Shown one piece after another: positions 25,599-33,630 of a stretch of DNA of 37,014 nucleotides. The notes under the pieces are model-generated. The model was not told the DNA's origin. It searched no databases and saw only the letters and a program-made list of their open reading frames with translations. Source of the stretch: Geobacter sp. (GTDB lineage: Bacteria > Desulfobacterota > Desulfuromonadia > Geobacterales > DSM-12255). The position numbers and the translations under genes are program-made. Where the stretch lies: contig VEOV01000011.1 in assembly GCA_012026855.1 (NCBI GenBank), positions 1 to 37,014 on the forward strand, written 5' to 3'. Every line of letters starts with the position of its first letter. Position 1 is the stretch's first letter.

Positions 25599-27230
25599 TC
25601 ATGGTAAAGGCTTGGCCAAAAGCATCCTCTCGCAAATCTGCATATTGTACTTGGCTTCAGCATCATCTGGATAGTGACTCAGCCAGGTCATAATTGTCAC
25701 CTTTGCGTCTCCATACTGACCAAGCCCTATGAGGGCAGCAGACAGGTTCTGTAATACCCCCCTGTCTTTAGGTTGATACTGCAGGTAGCTGCGGTAGAAT
25801 TTTACAGCCTCAGGCAACTGTCCGCTGAAGGCATGGGCATCACCGATATCCCGATATACCTTCAAATAGGTTGGAAACCAGTTATCCAGCGAGAGCAGTC
25901 TATCAAAGATATCGATTGCCTCGTTATAGCGACCTTTCTCGTTAAGAGTTTCCCCGAGAAAGAGATAACCCTTTGGCAGTGCCGGTGCAATCTGGATAAT
26001 ACGGCGATAAAGGGACTCACGTGTCTGCCAGAACCTGAAAAGATAACTGTTATAGCCTGCCAGAGGCACGATACATACTGTAAAGGCAACAACCTGGGCA
26101 AGTTGCCATTTCCGGTCAAATGGTAGCAGAACAATGGTCAGCAACGAAGCGGAAATTACGGTTGCAAAGAGAAGGTAATGATCATAGAAAACCATTTGTC
26201 CCACACTGTTATGCCTGAGTGGAATTATGTTGGCGTAGGGCATAAGAGTCAACAACAACATTGTGGCAACCAGAAATATCCCCCAGTTGCGACGAACGAT
26301 CAGCAATATCAGCAGCCCTGCTACACAGAGGGGCAGAAGCCATTCCTTCACAGGCGGCAGCCCATGGGGCCAGACGAAGTCATAATCATAGGACAGGTTA
26401 ATCGGCAACAGGAATTTGACTATCATCATGTTAAACGAGCGTATAACCCCGCCGATTCTCGACAGCAGATCAATTTCAATGTTTTTTTCAACCACCCCGG
26501 CTTTAAGGGCAATACGGAACTGTGCAATAAAAATAACCACCGCCAGCAGCCCGGCAGCTGCTACCCGGTGCAATTTCAGCCTGTCTCTCTTCAGCCATAC
26601 AGTCATCAGTTCACAGCATAAAAAAATCCCTGGAAGAATTACCGCAGACCCTTTAGAAAGCTGGGCCAGAACCATGAAAAAGATGGCAGAGGTCGTGCTG
26701 ATCCAGACCTTTCTCTCCGACAGGTAACAGCGTATGGACAACAGTGCAAATAAGACGTAAAGCAGCTCTTTACGGTTGGATATTGCAGCAACACTTTCCA
26801 CATTCAATGGGTGACACAACATTAAAAGCGTTGCCATGCCTGCAAGTGGCGTGAGCCACTCCCGATCCTGCCTTCCCTGGCAAACCAGTTCAGACAAACG
26901 AATCGCCAGTTCCCTGGCGAACAGCCCAATAAAGGCAAACAGCAGCAAATTGGTAAGATGGAAAAGATTGGCCCGTGCACCCCACAACCGGTATTCCAGA
27001 GCATAACTGGTTATCGTTACCGGAAAGTATTCATTTTTCATTGGACGTTGCCAGATTTCTGCCAGTGGAGCGATTCCGGGGGTAGTTACCAAAGGGTTCT
27101 GCAGAATGAAATAATAATCGTCCCCTGTAAATTCGGCAGATGGGGTAAGCAGGGGATACGCTGTGAGCAACAACAGGAAGAGGGTTGGCAGGAAAGCGTT
27201 GGAGATCAGCCAATCAATGCTGCGTTTCAT
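25599..27230 (-). CDS. Multi-pass membrane protein with C-terminal TPR repeats
   Basis: 543 residues. Residues about 10-410 hold roughly ten membrane helices. FTGDDYYFILQNPLV near 34-48 with the Asp37-Asp38 pair, and CHPLNVESVAAISNRKELLY, match the TMTC-like GT-C glycosyltransferase fold found in many TPR membrane proteins. Residues about 430-540 contain TPR units (GRYNEAIDIFDRLLSLDNW). A lipid-linked sugar transferase role is possible, not shown. ATG 27230 lies 17 bases inside the 3' end of the hybrid kinase gene; an open frame further upstream is antisense-like shadow and was not used. Confidence 0.78.
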   Translation of the reverse strand: MKRSIDWLISNAFLPTLFLLLLTAYPLLTPSAEFTGDDYYFILQNPLVTTPGIAPLAEIWQRPMKNEYFPVTITSYALEYRLWGARANLFHLTNLLLFAFIGLFARELAIRLSELVCQGRQDREWLTPLAGMATLLMLCHPLNVESVAAISNRKELLYVLFALLSIRCYLSERKVWISTTSAIFFMVLAQLSKGSAVILPGIFLCCELMTVWLKRDRLKLHRVAAAGLLAVVIFIAQFRIALKAGVVEKNIEIDLLSRIGGVIRSFNMMIVKFLLPINLSYDYDFVWPHGLPPVKEWLLPLCVAGLLILLIVRRNWGIFLVATMLLLTLMPYANIIPLRHNSVGQMVFYDHYLLFATVISASLLTIVLLPFDRKWQLAQVVAFTVCIVPLAGYNSYLFRFWQTRESLYRRIIQIAPALPKGYLFLGETLNEKGRYNEAIDIFDRLLSLDNWFPTYLKVYRDIGDAHAFSGQLPEAVKFYRSYLQYQPKDRGVLQNLSAALIGLGQYGDAKVTIMTWLSHYPDDAEAKYNMQICERMLLAKPLP

Positions 27231-28767
27231 TTTCCGTCCTGCCAGACAACGGGAAAAGTGCAATAAACCTGCTCCCTTTCCCCTCTTCGCTCTCTGCCCA
27301 GATAAAACCCTTATGGGCATCCATAACCTTGCGACAAAAAGCCAGCCCGAGTCCGGTCCCTTTAGTCTTGCCCATCCTCCTGTTCTCCGCCTGAACATAG
27401 CGATCAAATATCGAGGCAAGCGCATCTGAAGGGATGCCTGCGCCGCTATCAGTAACCGTGATTTTCAGGAATCTGCCTGTGGCAGGCAGCAGAGCTGCCG
27501 GATAAAGGTTTTTCGGCATTGATGCCATCTCCTGGGCATCTGCATCTCTTACAGCAGCGCCAACAGTAATTCGTCCCCCCTCACGGGTAAACTTCATGGC
27601 ATTGGTCACGAGGTTGCTGACCATTCTGATGAAGGTTGTCCGATCAAGAGAACATTCAGAGAGCTTATTTTCAATGGCAAAGGTCAGCTCAAGCTGCTGC
27701 TTTGCAGCAACTGCAGAAAACTGCGCTGCAACCTTGTCCAGCAAATGTGCTACTTTTTCCTCCCTGAAGTTCATCACCATCTTGCCTGCTTCGAATTTAT
27801 GGATATCAAGCAGCGAGTTGATCATCTCAACCATTTCAGAGCAGCTCTCTTCGGCAGACTCCAAAAACTCCCTCTGGTCAGGATTAATCGGCCCCAGACG
27901 CCCTTCTCTGACAAGATCGAGCGAACCGACTATGGAGGTGATGGGATTTTTCAGATCGTGGGTCAGCATGCTGACAAAATCCTCACGCTCTCTCTCCAGC
28001 GCCTTGAGACTGGTGATATCCCGGATTATCTCCACAGCGCCGATAAGATCTCCGGAGTTGTCATAAAGAGGGGCAGCGCTGGACAGCACCGGGATATTAC
28101 CTGTCGGACCGGCAATGGAGTAGTTGACATCAATCTCGGGCGCACCGGTCAGGAGGACTTTTCTGAGTGGCAGTTCCACGTTTTCGGGCAGCTCTACTTC
28201 CAAAAGCTCATCCAGGCTCTTGCCAATGATCATATCGCGGCTGATGCCCAGAAAATACTCTGCCATCCGGTTGACTGATATGACCAGCCCATTAGTATCA
28301 ACGGCAATCAGCAACTCTGCCATTCCCTGCAAAATTGCTTCTGTCTTCATCTGCTCTGCAGCCAGCTGCCGCTGCAGATTCTGGTTCTCCTGCAGCGTCC
28401 TGTTGTAGTTTATGGCCCGTTCAACCCTCTTGATCATGTCATCGTTTGAAAAAGGTTTGGCTATGTAATCCAGTGCCCCGTCTTTCATCGCCTGAACAGC
28501 GATATCTTCGTTACCATGGGCAGTCATCATGACGACAACAGTGGCAGGGTAGGAGGTCCTGACATGCCTGAGTACCTGCATGCCATCGATTTTGGGCATT
28601 TTTATGTCGAGCAGCAGCAGCTCAAACTGTTCTTTGGCAAGCATCTCAAGGGCTTCGGCACCGTCCCTGGCACGAACAGTTTTGTAGCCGGCATCTTCAA
28701 GCTGCAGCTTGAGAATCAAGGCAATATCACTCTCGTCGTCGGCAATCAGTATCTTATCACTTATCAT
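27214..28767 (-). CDS. Hybrid receiver-PAS-histidine kinase
   Basis: 517 residues, cytoplasmic. An N-terminal receiver domain has Asp10/Asp11, phospho-acceptor Asp54 and Lys104 (YIAKPF). A PAS domain lies at about 140-250. The HisKA histidine is His270 (MLTHDLKNPITS), followed by NLVTNAMKF (N box), DSGAGIP (G1) and GTGLGLAFC (G2), all intact. The receiver-first order suggests it receives phosphate from another kinase, most simply the membrane kinase whose gene overlaps its start by 11 bases (ATGATAAGTGA). There is no DNA-binding output domain. Confidence 0.92.
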   Translation of the reverse strand: MISDKILIADDESDIALILKLQLEDAGYKTVRARDGAEALEMLAKEQFELLLLDIKMPKIDGMQVLRHVRTSYPATVVVMMTAHGNEDIAVQAMKDGALDYIAKPFSNDDMIKRVERAINYNRTLQENQNLQRQLAAEQMKTEAILQGMAELLIAVDTNGLVISVNRMAEYFLGISRDMIIGKSLDELLEVELPENVELPLRKVLLTGAPEIDVNYSIAGPTGNIPVLSSAAPLYDNSGDLIGAVEIIRDITSLKALEREREDFVSMLTHDLKNPITSIVGSLDLVREGRLGPINPDQREFLESAEESCSEMVEMINSLLDIHKFEAGKMVMNFREEKVAHLLDKVAAQFSAVAAKQQLELTFAIENKLSECSLDRTTFIRMVSNLVTNAMKFTREGGRITVGAAVRDADAQEMASMPKNLYPAALLPATGRFLKITVTDSGAGIPSDALASIFDRYVQAENRRMGKTKGTGLGLAFCRKVMDAHKGFIWAESEEGKGSRFIALFPLSGRTENETQH

Positions 28768-31030
28768 TCAACTCTCCGGCCAATGGGATCCTGAAGGTAA
28801 AAACATTCCCGCCTGACCCCCCTGGCGCATGATAGATAGTCCCACCATGTTTTGCCACAATTTCCCTGCAGATCGACAAACCGATACCACTACCAGAGAA
28901 CTCGCCGTCTTCAGGAGAGCTGATCTGCTGAAATCTGCTGAAAAGAGCCTCCCTGCACTCTACCGGAATTACCCGGGCAGCATCGCCGACCGAAACGGCC
29001 AGCTCGCTCTCCAAAACTTCGGCAGAGAGTGTTACAACCGAGCTCGGTGGGGAAAACTTGATTGCATTTGAAAGAAGATTAGACAGAACCTGGCTGACCC
29101 TTTCATAATCACCGTAAATTTTAGGCAGATCCATCGGGATATCATTGACCAGTGAAATATTCTTGGCCAGGGCGACACCTTTATACTCTTCAAGCATGTA
29201 CAGGACAATCTCCCCAATCTGCAACGGCCGCATGGAGAACTGGATCTGCCCCGCCTCAATTCTGGTAATTTCCAGTATGCCGGTAATCAGCCCGATAAGC
29301 CTCTCCGTATTGCGGAGACAAACGTCCAGCATCTCCCGTTCAACTCCTGTCAGCCATTTCCCTTTTTTAAGGATGAACTGTAATGAACTCTTCATCGAGG
29401 TCAAAGGCGTCTTCAACTCATGGGAAACCTTGGCGATAAAGCCACCTTTCAGTCTGTCAACCTCACCGACATCGGTAACATCCTGAATCTTGAGCAGCAC
29501 CCCCCGGTGCTTGCCGCCATCATCCCTGAAACCACTGATGCAAAACCTGAGCTGCTTCTGAAAAAACTGCTGGAGAATAACAAGCTCATGATCTGCGGCC
29601 ATCTCGCAGGAACCTGTCTCAAGGAGGTTCTGAAGTTCAGTAAGTTGCAGGATTTCGCACACCACCACTAGATGTTTGCCGAGAAGCTCGTTTACGCCTG
29701 CTCCAAGCAAACTCTCTACCGCAGGATTTACCTGAACTATCTTACAGTGTTCATCAGCTATGATGAGCCCGTCGCCAAAACATTTGATGACAGCTCTCTG
29801 CAAGGCAGTTGCGGCAACGTATTGTTCCGCCCGCTCCAAAATATTTTTATTCAGCTCTAGATTCAGTTGTGACAGCGATTCATTCTGCTGCTGAATTATT
29901 TTATCCCGCTCTTCCAGAGAACTGGACATCCTGTTAAAGGTCTCGGCCAAAACTTTGAATTCATGCCCCCCTCCCCCTTCAACCTTGGTAGAGAAAACGC
30001 CGAGTTCTATCGCTGTGGCTGCTTCCGAAAAAATCCGCATTCTTGCTGAAATCTGCCAGGCAATGAGATAGGAAAGCACAAAAATCAGGATGATGCTGAG
30101 CAGGCCACAAATCAGCAGGTTATAAAAATTCTCATGCCATATGCTCTTGAAGCTGCTTTCAGCAAGGGCAACTGCGATTGAGCCGATAAATTCTCCCCTG
30201 TTATTGAGAATAGGCTCGGCAATCATTTCAAATGCTTTGCCATTAAGCACTGTTGTGCCGTTGAACCGGTATCCCCCTTTCAGCGACTGCAGAACTCTGG
30301 GCTCCAGTGAGGGGGAGACAACATCTCCGCCGGACATCGTGGTGGCTATCCGCTCCCCCTTCTGGGTAATGAGCATCTCAACACTTTTGCCAAAAACCTT
30401 CTGCTGAATATCCGGAAGATAGGGGTCCTTGTTGACATCGTCTCCGGCGACAATAGCTCCGATTATTCTGCCGTTCCCATCAACCACCGGCACCAATACA
30501 AGCTGCACCATCACGTCTTCATGTTCAGGCAGCATCTTGCAGACATCGACAGTTACTTCTTCGCAAAACTTTTCATGACTGACCAGTTCGGTAGTGACAA
30601 TCGGCTGTCGCCGGTCAAAGAGCGTATCAAGCAGTAAGCCGCTCAGGAATGAGCCTTTGTCACTTTTGCCGTTGATACGGCTGATGACTGCCTGCTGGGA
30701 GTCGAAAAAGGTAAGCATTTCAAGAAAATCGAGGTTTTTTGTCCACTGCCTTGATGCTGCTTTAAGGCCACTGGCATCTGCATTCCTGAAAAGCTTTTGC
30801 GTATCTGCGGAGGCAATGGGGAGTTTAAGTGCTTCCAGAACAAGATCAGGCCGGTAGTTGAACTGGTTCTTTGCAAAGCGGAGGGCAGTTTCGAGATCCT
30901 TGGCAATCTCGTCAGCGGTAAAATTCTTGATGGTAATAATGGATAAAAGGAAGAGAATGGCGTACGAGCAGACAAGCACTGTAGCTGTCGCCAGGAAAAT
31001 TTTGCTCTTTATGGTAAGGCCATGTTTCAT
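28757..31030 (-). CDS. Membrane histidine kinase with degenerate ATP-binding G1 box
   Basis: 757 residues. TM1 at about 12-33, a periplasmic Cache-like sensor domain to about 300, TM2 at about 304-326, HAMP to about 380, a PAS domain at about 410-520, and HisKA with His537 (VSHELKTPLTS). The N box (NLLSNAIKF) and G2 box (GSGIGLSIC) are normal, but the G1 box reads GDAARVIP (682-689): the two glycines of D-x-G-x-G-I are Ala685 and Val687. ATP binding may be weak or lost, so the protein could act as a phosphatase or scaffold. GGGTGG precedes ATG 31030. gpsA ends 24 bases upstream. Confidence 0.9.
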   Translation of the reverse strand: MKHGLTIKSKIFLATATVLVCSYAILFLLSIITIKNFTADEIAKDLETALRFAKNQFNYRPDLVLEALKLPIASADTQKLFRNADASGLKAASRQWTKNLDFLEMLTFFDSQQAVISRINGKSDKGSFLSGLLLDTLFDRRQPIVTTELVSHEKFCEEVTVDVCKMLPEHEDVMVQLVLVPVVDGNGRIIGAIVAGDDVNKDPYLPDIQQKVFGKSVEMLITQKGERIATTMSGGDVVSPSLEPRVLQSLKGGYRFNGTTVLNGKAFEMIAEPILNNRGEFIGSIAVALAESSFKSIWHENFYNLLICGLLSIILIFVLSYLIAWQISARMRIFSEAATAIELGVFSTKVEGGGGHEFKVLAETFNRMSSSLEERDKIIQQQNESLSQLNLELNKNILERAEQYVAATALQRAVIKCFGDGLIIADEHCKIVQVNPAVESLLGAGVNELLGKHLVVVCEILQLTELQNLLETGSCEMAADHELVILQQFFQKQLRFCISGFRDDGGKHRGVLLKIQDVTDVGEVDRLKGGFIAKVSHELKTPLTSMKSSLQFILKKGKWLTGVEREMLDVCLRNTERLIGLITGILEITRIEAGQIQFSMRPLQIGEIVLYMLEEYKGVALAKNISLVNDIPMDLPKIYGDYERVSQVLSNLLSNAIKFSPPSSVVTLSAEVLESELAVSVGDAARVIPVECREALFSRFQQISSPEDGEFSGSGIGLSICREIVAKHGGTIYHAPGGSGGNVFTFRIPLAGELNDK

Positions 31031-31054
31031 CTGCCACCCTTGAATGGATGCTAG

Positions 31055-32062
31055 TTACAGACTTTCCGCCTTCAGATCCCTTGACATAAGCTCGATAACA
31101 GCTTCCCGTGCCGGCCGGTCATTATACAAAATATCGTTCACCTTGGAGGCGATGGGCATGTCTACTTTCAGCTTTCGCGCCAGCAGGCAGGTGGATTCCG
31201 TTGTCTTGACCCCTTCGGCAACCATACGCATGCCGCCGAGGATCTCTGCAAGTTTTTTCCCCTGGCCAAGCTGGATGCCGACGCTCCGATTCCGTGAGAG
31301 GTCACCGGTACAGGTAAGGACCAAATCCCCCATCCCGGCAAGACCGGCAAATGTGTCTCCCCTGGCGCCAAGGGCAAGCCCAAGCCGGGCTATTTCTGCA
31401 AGCCCTCTGGTTATGAGGGCAGCCCGGGTGTTACAACCGAAACCGAGTCCATCAGCTATGCCTGCAGCAATGGCGATGACATTTTTTACCGCGCCACCCA
31501 GCTCAACGCCAATGACATCGCTGTTTGTATAAACCCTGAAAAAGGGGGTGTTAAAAGTATCCTGCACCCTCTTGGCCACTAACGGATCGGCAGCGGCGGC
31601 AACCACTGCTGTCGGCATCTCCATGGCCACTTCTCTGGCAAAACTTGGCCCTGACAGTACGGCAAAGCTTCCATAGAGATCCGCAGGCAACAGCTCTTCA
31701 TAAACCTGGGAAACCAGCATGAGGGTTTCGACCTCGATGCCCTTGGAAGCGCTGACAATTACCGTTCCAGGGGCGATATACGGCAGTGCCCCGGAAAGAA
31801 CCTTCCTGATAACCTGCGATGGCGAAACAAAGAGGAGCAGTGCCTTGTCCTGCACAGCTTCCTGAAGGGAGGCGGTAAAAGAGAGGTTGGGTGAAAGTGA
31901 TATACCTTTGAGGTAGATGCTGTTCTCACGGCTCTGTTCCATTTCGGCAACCAGCTCTTCTTCAAAAGCCCAGAGGGTGACCCGGTGTCCCTTCTTGGCA
32001 AGCAGGTCAGCCAGAGTTGTTCCCCAGCTGCCGGCTCCTATGACTCCGATTGATTTATGCAT
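31055..32062 (-). CDS. gpsA: Glycerol-3-phosphate dehydrogenase [NAD(P)+]
   Basis: 335-residue cytoplasmic enzyme that reduces dihydroxyacetone phosphate to sn-glycerol 3-phosphate for phospholipid synthesis. The nucleotide loop GVIGAGSWGTTLA is at 6-18, Lys107 lies in SASKGIE, and catalytic Lys193 lies in GGAVKNVIAIAAG. The C-terminal domain (GMGDLVLTCTGDLSRNRSVG) is complete. ATG 32062 is 2 bases after the upstream HEAT gene's stop, so the two are co-transcribed. Confidence 0.97.
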   Translation of the reverse strand: MHKSIGVIGAGSWGTTLADLLAKKGHRVTLWAFEEELVAEMEQSRENSIYLKGISLSPNLSFTASLQEAVQDKALLLFVSPSQVIRKVLSGALPYIAPGTVIVSASKGIEVETLMLVSQVYEELLPADLYGSFAVLSGPSFAREVAMEMPTAVVAAAADPLVAKRVQDTFNTPFFRVYTNSDVIGVELGGAVKNVIAIAAGIADGLGFGCNTRAALITRGLAEIARLGLALGARGDTFAGLAGMGDLVLTCTGDLSRNRSVGIQLGQGKKLAEILGGMRMVAEGVKTTESTCLLARKLKVDMPIASKVNDILYNDRPAREAVIELMSRDLKAESL

Positions 32063-32064
32063 GG

Positions 32065-33621
32065 CTACTCCCAGTCGTCCTCAGAAAAATCACGCAAATC
32101 ATACCCCTCTTCCAGCGACTCTCTGGCAACGATCATACTCTCCATGGCAAACCGTCGCAAAAACGGGTGCAAATGGCACGGCAGAGAAAACTGGCTGATG
32201 CTCACTGCTGCGGCGATGGCAGAGTTGACAAGCTCACTGTCAGCCCCTGTTCTTGTCATGTAGTCCGCATTCGTGAAGAGGCGGTTGGCAATGTCGTTTA
32301 TCGCCGGTTGAATCTCGTCTCTGCAGAGAGTCTCGATCAACCGTTCCAGTGGCTGGGATATCGCCCCGTCATTGACTCTCTTTTCCAGAGCAAGCCACTC
32401 TTCCGCCAGATCATACACTCTACAGCTTTCCAGCCCCCAGCCGGCAAAAAACTCTTCATCAAAAAGCTGCACCGATTGGGCGACAAGGTCAGGAGTAATT
32501 TTTAACTGCACACTCCTGGACAGAGGTGTGTACGGGGCCGGAACAAGCTCTTCAGGAGCAAAAACGCTACGCCGGAGAAGAAACTCCGGAGGGAGCGGTG
32601 TTCCGGCAGACCGGCTTCTATGGAGTGCATCGCACAACAGTGACAGTGCATACTCCGGAGCTACCGGCTCAATCAGCTCCTGGGCAAACCTTTCAGCTGC
32701 CCGCTCATCATAGGCGGCCGGAGTTTCGGCGCTTACCCCCCAGACGCTGTTCAGCCCTGAAAGATCGTGAATCTGAAAATCCACCGAGTCCAGCTTGCCA
32801 TCCTCCCGCCATCTGGTCAGCCAGATATGCCGGTAACCGTTGCCATCAAGAGGGCCGGCATATGCCGAGTGAAACGGCTTTCTCGGCTGGCTGGACAGGG
32901 AAGTATCGGGAGCAATCCCCACAAAAGAGAGCCGGCGCAAACTCTGGTCTATATGTTGATGGAGTGAGCTGTCTGCTTCCCGGCGAAACATTGCCAGCGT
33001 ATTCGCCGCCTCTTTGAAGCGGACCCTGGCGATGGCGGCTACAGCCATTTTTACGATCTTGTCATCCTCATGCCGGAGCAGGAGTTCAAGCGGCTCAAGC
33101 ACCCCTTTATCGGCAATGGCGGCCAGTTCGAAGAGAAATTGCTGCTTGAGCTCGTCGGCCATAAAGGCAAAGTCATCAAGAAAAATCAGCAGCCCTTCTT
33201 CACCACTGGCACACATCTGCGCAAAGAGCTCGGGAACAGGCACAGAACCACCGGCAAAAAGAACAGAGAAGGGTGGAATAGTGATATCAATGCCACAACC
33301 CTCAAGGGTCGCCATGATTGCCGTACGGCCTTCAGCACCCAGATCACGCCTCTTCAAGGCAATCTGGATGATCTGGTCAAGCCAGTATTTGTCGTCGAGA
33401 AAATCGAGCAGATAGGTATACTTGGAGATAAGTATGCCGCTCTTTTCCTTCCAGAGTCTGCGCAAAAGGGGCTGGACAGCGGATCTTCCGGCCTTTTTCA
33501 GTTGCACGCCGATATCATCCATCTCGGCATAAGTGATGTTGTCCCTGCTGAGCTTCTCCAGCAGGGATATTACGCTAAGCCGGTCTTTGAAACTTCTGTC
33601 GATTTTACGCGGGTTTTCCAT
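32065..33621 (-). CDS. HEAT-like repeat protein between gyrA and gpsA
   Basis: 518 residues. The first about 240 residues contain alpha-helical HEAT-like repeats (LLEKLSRDNITYAEMDDIGV, ELAAIADKGVLEPLELLLRH). The second half is a mixed region without a recognised domain, with a short acidic end (EDDWE). There is no signal peptide. A protein of this kind in this position is, from memory, conserved in Geobacter genomes, but function is unknown. It starts 9 bases after the gyrA stop and ends 2 bases before gpsA, so it belongs to the gyrase-led run. Confidence 0.8.
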   Translation of the reverse strand: MENPRKIDRSFKDRLSVISLLEKLSRDNITYAEMDDIGVQLKKAGRSAVQPLLRRLWKEKSGILISKYTYLLDFLDDKYWLDQIIQIALKRRDLGAEGRTAIMATLEGCGIDITIPPFSVLFAGGSVPVPELFAQMCASGEEGLLIFLDDFAFMADELKQQFLFELAAIADKGVLEPLELLLRHEDDKIVKMAVAAIARVRFKEAANTLAMFRREADSSLHQHIDQSLRRLSFVGIAPDTSLSSQPRKPFHSAYAGPLDGNGYRHIWLTRWREDGKLDSVDFQIHDLSGLNSVWGVSAETPAAYDERAAERFAQELIEPVAPEYALSLLCDALHRSRSAGTPLPPEFLLRRSVFAPEELVPAPYTPLSRSVQLKITPDLVAQSVQLFDEEFFAGWGLESCRVYDLAEEWLALEKRVNDGAISQPLERLIETLCRDEIQPAINDIANRLFTNADYMTRTGADSELVNSAIAAAVSISQFSLPCHLHPFLRRFAMESMIVARESLEEGYDLRDFSEDDWE

Positions 33622-33630
33622 AGTACCACT

